Source: CAIXQW01 sp046049675
GTDB taxonomy: Bacteria > Bacteroidota > Bacteroidia > Chitinophagales > Chitinophagaceae
Assembly: GCA_046049675.1 (NCBI GenBank)
Contig: JBJORA010000048.1
Coordinates: 1 to 44,883 of the forward strand
Length of the DNA stretch: 44,883 nucleotides
Direction: 5' to 3'
A model generated the notes under the pieces. It was given only the letters and a program-made list of their open reading frames with translations. It was not told where the DNA came from and ran no database searches. Each line of letters begins with the position of its first letter. Within the stretch, counting starts at the first letter, position 1. A program made the position numbers and the translations under genes. Positions 39,465-44,883 of this stretch are shown here, in pieces.

Positions 39465-40315
39465 GCATTCTGCTGGACTGGTTGAATACCTACAGTATTT
39501 CTACTGCTGAGGAACTTGTTAACGCAAAAAGAGAAATCATGCAAGAAATTGTTTTGGCAGGTCTAGCTAGAGGTGGCTTTTTCAGCGAAGCTACCTTTTA
39601 TGGCGGTACTGCTTTACGTGTGCATTATGGTTTAGATAGGTATTCAGAAGACTTAGATTTTTCGCTAAATAGGGTTGATGCAAATTTTAGCTTAGAAAAG
39701 TACTTTGAAGCAATACACTATGAGTTTATTGCCCTAGGTATTAATGTAAGCTTAAAACTAAAAGAAAAGAGGCATGTAACGCCTGTTGAGTCAGCCTTTC
39801 TAAAAGAGGATACTTACTGGGGATTATTGACCTTGCAAACAGATTTTAGCAAGGTGTCTAACTTGCCACATGTAAAGATTAAAATAGAGATTGATAAAAC
39901 ACCACCACTTCTTTTTGATCGTGAGCTCAAAACAATTATTCGCCCTTCTTCATTGCAAGTAAGTTGTATGACACTGCCTTCGCTTTTTGCCGGAAAAATG
40001 CATGCAGTACTTTACAGGGCAGGGAAGTCTAGAGAGAAAGGAAGAGATTGGTATGACCTTGAATGGTACATCCGAAAAGGGGTGAAATTACCACTCGCGC
40101 AATTAAGAGATAGAGCAATCAATTCCAAGCATCTTGACACCAATGATATTTTTGACGAGGGAACTTTTATGGAAATTCTACAAAGAAGGGTCAATGCATT
40201 AAACGTTGAATCGGTAAAGCATGATGTAATAAACTTTATTCCGGATAGCGCAAAACTCAATATCTGGAGCACGCAATACTTCCACGACCTTACGAGCCAT
40301 ATTAAATTTGTATAA
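39461..40315 (+). CDS. AbiEii-type nucleotidyltransferase toxin (module 2)
   Basis: The 284-residue protein has the AbiEii motifs: ATFYGGTALRVHYGLDRYSEDLDFSL region (GG and D-x-D), the third acidic residue in KIKIEIDKTP, the LFAGKMHAVLYR Lys motif and GRDWYDLEWYI. It would transfer nucleotides to RNA or protein substrates and is held in check by its antitoxin. The motifs are intact. It is the second toxin of this family in the window, with a different sequence, beside the accBC operon. Confidence 0.92.
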   Translation: MSILLDWLNTYSISTAEELVNAKREIMQEIVLAGLARGGFFSEATFYGGTALRVHYGLDRYSEDLDFSLNRVDANFSLEKYFEAIHYEFIALGINVSLKLKEKRHVTPVESAFLKEDTYWGLLTLQTDFSKVSNLPHVKIKIEIDKTPPLLFDRELKTIIRPSSLQVSCMTLPSLFAGKMHAVLYRAGKSREKGRDWYDLEWYIRKGVKLPLAQLRDRAINSKHLDTNDIFDEGTFMEILQRRVNALNVESVKHDVINFIPDSAKLNIWSTQYFHDLTSHIKFV

Positions 40316-40357
40316 GTAAATGTTCAAGTTTATCCGCTGATACCGCAGCATCGATAT

Positions 40358-41134
40358 CTACTCGCCATTTGCTAGCTTTCTACCACGACTAAGATTCAAT
40401 TTTGAATTGGGTGGTGCAAAAACACAGTCGCTACAATATTCTGCCAAACTCGTTTTTACGTAGAGTAAATATTTGTACTCTGTCATTTGTCTTAAGTCGT
40501 AATAGCTGGGACGGTAAAGTTCTATGAACTTACTTAAGCTATCGCCTTGCAAGCCAGTCATGCGCGCGATTGGTCTATTGCTAAATTTACTATCAATGTA
40601 TTTCTGCTCTTCAAACCATTTGACGTTTTCGCGAAATGCCCATTCTTCTCGTTGCTTTTTGCTAAGCCCAGCTAAAATTCCAGCTCCTGTGGTGTACTCA
40701 CTTTGAAGCGGTTTATTAAAAACAGTTTTATAAGTTTCTATTGTGTTCAAGCTGTCCTGCGTATAGTTGCCCGTTTTTGCAACTGCTACGATACCGGTCA
40801 ACTCTTTTACTTTTGGCTTCATGGCAATGAAGTAATACTTAGGGCTTTTTTCGTTGACGATGCGCACCCTTACAGTTTCTAAATTAGCGGCGCTAAATTC
40901 TAAAAGATTGCCACTCTTTACCGTAATACTCCATTGGCCAAGGCTATCTGCTTGCGTGCTCATAGAAGTATTAACGTTTTTTACAGTAACAAGCGATCCT
41001 TCATAAGCGCTATCGGCAACATTGAGTTTTACAATGCCTTTAATGACGCTTTGTGCAAACATAGGTATGCTACAAAAAAAGCATAGAACTAGTATGGCGA
41101 ATTGCTTGCTCAATATGGTAAAAGTAATAAACAC
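40358..41134 (-). CDS. Exported carboxypeptidase-regulatory-like domain protein
   Basis: The 258-residue protein has a signal peptide (FAILVLCFFCSIPMFAQ). A carboxypeptidase-regulatory-like (CarbopepD_reg_2-type) beta-sandwich follows (IKGIVKLNVADSAYEGSLVTVKNVN). Then come TGIVAVAK and a charged C-terminal half with two cysteines (EYCSDCVF). Standalone proteins of this kind are common secreted or envelope proteins in Bacteroidota and have no assigned function. It converges with the AbiE module and is oriented like the lipoprotein gene upstream. Confidence 0.75.
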   Translation of the reverse strand: MFITFTILSKQFAILVLCFFCSIPMFAQSVIKGIVKLNVADSAYEGSLVTVKNVNTSMSTQADSLGQWSITVKSGNLLEFSAANLETVRVRIVNEKSPKYYFIAMKPKVKELTGIVAVAKTGNYTQDSLNTIETYKTVFNKPLQSEYTTGAGILAGLSKKQREEWAFRENVKWFEEQKYIDSKFSNRPIARMTGLQGDSLSKFIELYRPSYYDLRQMTEYKYLLYVKTSLAEYCSDCVFAPPNSKLNLSRGRKLANGE

Positions 41135-41187
41135 TGCTTGTATCAGTAGCGATTATAACAATAGTTTATAACATAAACCATAGGCAC

Positions 41188-41215
41188 AAAAAAAGCCGCA
41201 CATTACTGCACGGCT
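41188..41215 (-). terminator. Rho-independent terminator after the lipoprotein at 41238
   Basis: On the minus strand AGCCG and CGGCT form a stem with G-U extension, followed by seven T. Confidence 0.75.
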
Positions 41216-41237
41216 CTTTCAAGTATTTTCTAATAAA

Positions 41238-41882
41238 TTATCTTATATATTTTAGACGCAATAGTTTGCCAGCATCTATTGGATTGTAACGCGTCAAAAT
41301 ACCCAAGCTATCGCTCCAGATAATTGTATCGCATGGTACTTGTGCCGGCGAGGTCTTCATATAAAGCTTGTCAGCAATAATTGTACCCGTTAAGTATGGC
41401 GGATCTACATAGGTAATGTTTTTCTGAGCACATCCCATATAGTACTTTACGCTGTCCAAGGTAAACTCCCATTTGTCGTTTACTAGGCGAGACCCCTGAA
41501 CATAAAAGTTCTTGATGCTACCAAAGTTAGTTTCAATACCAAAGGCTTGCGTCTGCATTACAATATCCTTGCCGCAACACTGTTGGAATTGTGTTTTAAT
41601 TACACTGTCTTTCCAAGCTGGTAAGGCACCATTTGGTTGATGGCCAATAAATTTTTGTGTTTGTCTAAACACGGTTGGCGTAATTTCAGTGTACTCAAAT
41701 ACCAATGCCGTATCTAAACCACGACCACCAGTAGGCCAGTACATCATACGAATGCCATCGGTTAAGAACTTAGCTTTCTTTGGTCCGCAATTGCTTGGCA
41801 CTGGCGGCTTGTCGGTACAACTATGGAGTGCTGTGGTAGCTATGGCACATGCCGCAATCAAAGTCAATAACTTATTCATCAT
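41238..41882 (-). CDS. Lipoprotein of unknown function
   Basis: The 214-residue protein has a lipoprotein signal peptide (lipobox LHSC, C22) and a mature part with several cysteines (NCGPKKAKFL, QQCCGKD, MGCAQKN, VPCDTI) and beta-strand-rich sequence. No family is recognised. The start at 41882 (MMNKLL) gives the best signal peptide; 41879 and 41918 are possible. It has its own terminator. Confidence 0.7.
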   Translation of the reverse strand: MMNKLLTLIAACAIATTALHSCTDKPPVPSNCGPKKAKFLTDGIRMMYWPTGGRGLDTALVFEYTEITPTVFRQTQKFIGHQPNGALPAWKDSVIKTQFQQCCGKDIVMQTQAFGIETNFGSIKNFYVQGSRLVNDKWEFTLDSVKYYMGCAQKNITYVDPPYLTGTIIADKLYMKTSPAQVPCDTIIWSDSLGILTRYNPIDAGKLLRLKYIR

Positions 41883-41927
41883 TCTCTTAGACGGTAAAAA
41901 TACAACGTATCGTGACAAAAAGAGGCC

Positions 41928-43298
41928 TTAAACTGCCTTTTCCGCAAAATATTTATGGAAATATGGTATTGTTTCTATGCCTTTGTAGTAATTGGCTACA
42001 TCAAACTTCTCATTAGGGCTGTGAATATTGTCGTTATCTAAGCCAAAACCCATCAGAACAGTCTTAAGTCCCAGTACGCGTTCAAACAGCGCAATAATTG
42101 GAATACTGCCTCCACCACGGGTAGGAATTGGGCTTTTGCCAAAGGTGCTTACTATCGCTTTTTCTGCGGCTTTGTAAGCGTGGCTATCCGTTGGCGTTAC
42201 AACAGGTTCGCCGCCATGGTGCGCTGTGACTTTTACTTGAACACTAGCAGGTGCAATTTTTTCAAAATGCTTTGTAAACAAGTCGCTGATATCGTGACTA
42301 TTTTGATTCGGTACTAAGCGCATGCTAATTTTTGCAAAGGCTTTACTTGGCAATACTGTTTTGGCGCCCTCGCCAATATAGCCGCCCCACATGCCGTTCA
42401 CCTCTAGTGTTGGTCTTACACCAGTTCGTTCAAGCGTGGTATAACCTTTTTCACCCCATTCTTCTTTCACTTGCAAGTCTTGTTTGTATTCTTCCAAATC
42501 GAATGGTGCATCATTAAGTGCCTTGCGCTCAGCCGCTGTTAGTTCTTGCACTTTGTCGTAGAAACCTTCTACAGTAATATGGTTGTTTTCGTCGTGCAGG
42601 CTTGCAATCATCTTACTTAAAATAGTAAGTGGGTTGGCCACGGCACCACCATATACACCGCTATGTAAATCGCGGTTAGGGCCAGTTACTTCTACTTCCA
42701 TATAGGCAAGACCACGCAAACCAGTTTCTATGCTTGGATGCTCCATGCTTATCATACTTGTATCGCTTACCAGTACAATATCTGCTTTAAGTTTTTCTAC
42801 ATTAGCTTCCAAGAACGGACCAAGATTGCTACTGCCAACTTCTTCTTCACCTTCTATAATATATTTTACATTGCAGGCAAGGCTGTCTGTACTATTCATT
42901 ACTTCTAAAGCCTTTACATGCATAAACATTTGGCCTTTATCGTCGCAGGCCCCACGCGCATAAATTTTACCGTCTTTGATGACTGGTTCAAAAGGGCCGC
43001 TATGCCAAAGTTCTAGTGGATCTGCCGGTTGCACATCGTAGTGGCCATAAGTTAGAATTGTTGGTAAAGACGGGTCAATTATTTTTTCGCCATACACAAT
43101 CGGATGCCCTTTTGTAGGACAAATTTCTACACTTGTGCAGCCAGCCTTTAGTAAACTATCTTTTACAGCTTCTGCCATATTTGCAACATCTTTGGCATAA
43201 GCGCTATCGGCACTAATACTTGGTATGCGTAATAAATCTAGTAGCTCGTTTAAAAAACGGTCTTGGTTTTTTTCTTGATATTCTTTCCAGGCTTGCAT
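41928..43298 (-). CDS. M20-family metallodipeptidase
   Basis: The 456-residue enzyme has the M20 dipeptidase signatures: LTYGHYDVQPADP (first zinc His and catalytic Asp), ARGACDDKGQMFM (bridging Asp), EGEEEVGSSNLG (catalytic Glu pair), and a lid domain with DLHSGVYGGAVANP. It hydrolyses dipeptides or N-acylated amino acids in the cytoplasm. The closest relatives are CNDP/DUG1-like dipeptidases. It lies upstream of the lipoprotein gene on the same strand, with 45 bases between them. Confidence 0.93.
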   Translation of the reverse strand: MQAWKEYQEKNQDRFLNELLDLLRIPSISADSAYAKDVANMAEAVKDSLLKAGCTSVEICPTKGHPIVYGEKIIDPSLPTILTYGHYDVQPADPLELWHSGPFEPVIKDGKIYARGACDDKGQMFMHVKALEVMNSTDSLACNVKYIIEGEEEVGSSNLGPFLEANVEKLKADIVLVSDTSMISMEHPSIETGLRGLAYMEVEVTGPNRDLHSGVYGGAVANPLTILSKMIASLHDENNHITVEGFYDKVQELTAAERKALNDAPFDLEEYKQDLQVKEEWGEKGYTTLERTGVRPTLEVNGMWGGYIGEGAKTVLPSKAFAKISMRLVPNQNSHDISDLFTKHFEKIAPASVQVKVTAHHGGEPVVTPTDSHAYKAAEKAIVSTFGKSPIPTRGGGSIPIIALFERVLGLKTVLMGFGLDNDNIHSPNEKFDVANYYKGIETIPYFHKYFAEKAV

Positions 43299-43400
43299 AA
43301 TGGCTTGCTATTTCTTCGTGTCATGCGAATATAGCAAACTTGCTAAGGCAAGTAGGATTATATTGGTCAGCTTGTGTTGTGCAGTAATTGTAATATTGCT

Positions 43401-43946
43401 TTATGGCTTCAGCAGTACTAACTTAGCTTCATTATTGACAGTAGCTAATGCAATTTCTCTTGGCGTTTCTTGATCTTGCCCTAAGGCTATATCTGTAAGC
43501 CGTGCCAATAAATCCTTAGCAGGTGCTCCAGCAGGTAGTTGGCTGCCAATAGCATTGACCATAGCAATTTCTTGTTCTACAGCACTGCGCACAGTTTGCC
43601 ATACTTCTTTGCTTACATAAATCTGTTGGCTAAGGTTGTACTCAAACTCGCTACGTATACTTTGTATAATGGCCAATTGTAAATCTTGTGCACTGGCGCC
43701 GCTGTCGTAAAATCGACCGATAACGCTACGCATTTCCATACGCTCCAAAAACATACTCAGGCGCTCATAGGCTTGCATACGCATAGCAATGGTTTTGCTG
43801 GCATTTTCGCCAAAAATAGCAAGACGCTGACGCTCGGTATCGTTGGTTAAAAATTTTTGTACAATCAAATATGCAGCGCCCAAAACCACTAAGGCAGGCA
43901 CAGTATACTTGGCAATTTCTAAAATCGTTTGTAGGCTTTCGCTCAT
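43401..43946 (-). CDS. DUF7935-type single-pass membrane protein
   Basis: The 181-residue protein has one N-terminal membrane helix (YTVPALVVLGAAYLIVQKFL) and a long, mostly helical cytoplasmic part with MQAYERLSMFLERM and EFEYNLSQQIYVSKEVWQ, which look like coiled coils. The pattern matches the Bacteroidota DUF7935 family, whose function is unknown. The start at 43946 is used because the helix follows it directly. It is divergent from the dipeptidase at 43979 with only 32 bases between them. Confidence 0.75.
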   Translation of the reverse strand: MSESLQTILEIAKYTVPALVVLGAAYLIVQKFLTNDTERQRLAIFGENASKTIAMRMQAYERLSMFLERMEMRSVIGRFYDSGASAQDLQLAIIQSIRSEFEYNLSQQIYVSKEVWQTVRSAVEQEIAMVNAIGSQLPAGAPAKDLLARLTDIALGQDQETPREIALATVNNEAKLVLLKP

Positions 43947-43978
43947 GCTCGGTAAAATTATGTTTATTTTACGACTGT

Positions 43979-44641
43979 ATGCAGGCAAATATTGTTCATT
44001 GTAAAAAGTTTAGCATGTTTTTAGGGCTATTGATGCTTAGTCAATTGTGCGCACATGCCTGCGTGCCCGATACAATTATACCGCACAAAGGCTATGCCAA
44101 TGCGTGGCGCATGTTAGAAGGCAGATGGGCAAAAAAGGTTGTCATGAAAATGGCCTATGCCACCAAGCAGAATTTTATGAAGAAAAAAATCTATCCCTGT
44201 GCCAAATGCTACTTGAGGCCGGAAGCAATGACTGCTTTGCAACGCGCCATAGACACTGCCGCTAAGCGTGGCTACAAACTAGTCATCTACGATTGCTACA
44301 GGCCGCGCAAATATCAATACATCATGTACAAAATTGTAAAAAACGAAGACTATGTAGCTAACCCTAAACGAGGTAGTATGCACAATCGTGGTCTTGCCGT
44401 GGATATTGGTTTGGCGGATAGCAATGGCGTTGTGCTAGACTGTGGTAGCGCCTTTGACGACTTTAGCACAAAGGCACATTTCTGGTACAGCGATTGCAGT
44501 GCAGCTGCACAAAAAAACAAAGCAGCATTGAGAAGCATTATGCAGAGCTGTGGATTTTCGCCCTACGATAAAGAGTGGTGGCATTTTAGTTACAAGGCGG
44601 TGAGCTATGAGGTTGACGAATTTATTTGGCCGTGTCAATAA
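43979..44641 (+). CDS. D-alanyl-D-alanine dipeptidase, VanX/DdpX-like (M15D)
   Basis: The 220-residue protein has a signal peptide (MQANIVHCKKFSMFLGLLML) and the M15D zinc motifs: YDCYRPRKYQ, the S-x-H-x-x-G-x-A-x-D motif SMHNRGLAVDIGL, and the catalytic GFSPYDKEWWHF. It splits D-Ala-D-Ala from cell-wall turnover in the periplasm; the VanX-like motif does not imply vancomycin resistance without the van cluster. The start at 43979 gives the best signal peptide. It is divergent from the DUF7935 gene. Confidence 0.92.
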   Translation: MQANIVHCKKFSMFLGLLMLSQLCAHACVPDTIIPHKGYANAWRMLEGRWAKKVVMKMAYATKQNFMKKKIYPCAKCYLRPEAMTALQRAIDTAAKRGYKLVIYDCYRPRKYQYIMYKIVKNEDYVANPKRGSMHNRGLAVDIGLADSNGVVLDCGSAFDDFSTKAHFWYSDCSAAAQKNKAALRSIMQSCGFSPYDKEWWHFSYKAVSYEVDEFIWPCQ

Positions 44642-44702
44642 GTAGATTGAATATAATTGGCAAGCAAACACTACTGGCAGGTGTAAGCGCACAAAATTGC
44701 TT

Positions 44703-44710
44703 TACATTTG
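44703..44710 (+). promoter_or_regulatory. -7 element upstream of lpxK
   Basis: TACATTTG is an exact TAnnTTTG match, 64 bases before the lpxK ATG. Confidence 0.45.
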
Positions 44711-44774
44711 CTTTAGAGAAATAAAAAAAGGCCATGCAACACTAGTAGTAGTTTTGCGCCACGGCAAAAGATAA

Positions 44775-44883
44775 ATGCTATTACAAATTTTACGCTACCT
44801 TACTTTACCACTTGCCATACCGTATGGTTTGATTGTAGCCTTGCGCAATAAATTATACGATTGGAAATTGAGTGATAGCTTAC
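44775..44883 (+). CDS. lpxK: Tetraacyldisaccharide 4'-kinase (LpxK), 5' part only
   Basis: The reading frame runs off the window after 36 codons. It starts MLLQILRYLTLPLAIPYGL and continues through LRNKLYDWKLSDSL, the membrane-associated N-terminus of LpxK. LpxK phosphorylates the 4'-position of lipid A precursor at the inner membrane. The P-loop and the rest lie beyond the window. Confidence 0.75.
   Translation, partial: MLLQILRYLTLPLAIPYGLIVALRNKLYDWKLSDSL

Noticed and set aside
43979..44641. Vancomycin-resistance gene vanX
   Set aside because: The zinc motifs match the VanX/DdpX family, but there are no vanH, vanA or regulator genes nearby, so a cell-wall turnover dipeptidase is the better reading.
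1..44883. CRISPR arrays, insertion sequences, rRNA and tRNA genes
   Set aside because: No regularly spaced repeats, no transposase and no RNA gene signature was seen. XerD is the only recombinase and looks like the housekeeping protein.

Overview
The window is a chromosomal fragment of a Bacteroidota bacterium, most likely of the Chitinophagales. The evidence is type IX secretion (T9SS) type A C-terminal signals on two secreted proteins, TonB-dependent receptors with carboxypeptidase-regulatory N-domains, futalosine-route menaquinone genes, many short lipoproteins, no Shine-Dalgarno sequences, and promoters with the Bacteroidota -7 element TAnnTTTG. The elongation factor P loop (GQNKTARAAAK) also fits that order. 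The DNA is AT-rich by eye (not computed). No rRNA, tRNA or CRISPR array was seen.

Layout. 1-2.6 kb: the 3' end of a TonB-dependent receptor and a T9SS-secreted beta-helix protein. 2.7-3.8 kb: a frameshifted Crp/Fnr regulator and an SRPBCC protein. 3.8-5.6 kb: a solitary AAA-type ATPase bracketed by three copies of a palindromic element; the third copy carries a duplicate of the gene's leader and start codon. 5.7-8.3 kb: mqnB-mqnD (menaquinone) on the minus strand, divergent from a 6-pyruvoyltetrahydropterin synthase homologue and folE. 8.3-10.6 kb: envelope proteins including a LolA homologue. 10.75-12.6 kb: a GC-rich hairpin cluster and an ABC-F ATPase whose second ATPase site is degenerate.

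12.6-19.3 kb is an accessory island: a PIN-domain toxin-antitoxin pair, an unknown protein beside a nuclease-helicase of the DUF2075/Schlafen-3 type, and an AbiE-type toxin-antitoxin pair with palindromic operators. The AbiE pair is flanked by a 31-bp direct repeat that lies inside two decayed gene ends.

19.3-26.3 kb: a serine-hydrolase lipoprotein, a lipoprotein plus TlpA-like thioredoxin pair, an orphan NarL-type regulator, a LuxE-like acyl-activating enzyme, aroQ and xerD (apparently starting at ATT). 26.4-35.9 kb: a TonB-dependent receptor, then TPR protein, outer-membrane barrel and HU/SPOR-like membrane protein, then a large T9SS-secreted protein. 36-38.6 kb: efp, accB and accC. 38.8-40.3 kb: a second AbiE-type pair. 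40.3-44.9 kb: a secreted regulatory-domain protein, a lipoprotein, an M20 dipeptidase, a DUF7935-type protein, a VanX-like dipeptidase and the start of lpxK.

The strongest candidates for something undescribed are the palindrome-flanked ATPase unit (about 4.0-5.65 kb), the repeat-bounded AbiE insertion (16.77-18.88 kb) and the nuclease-helicase with its unknown neighbour (13.5-16.4 kb).
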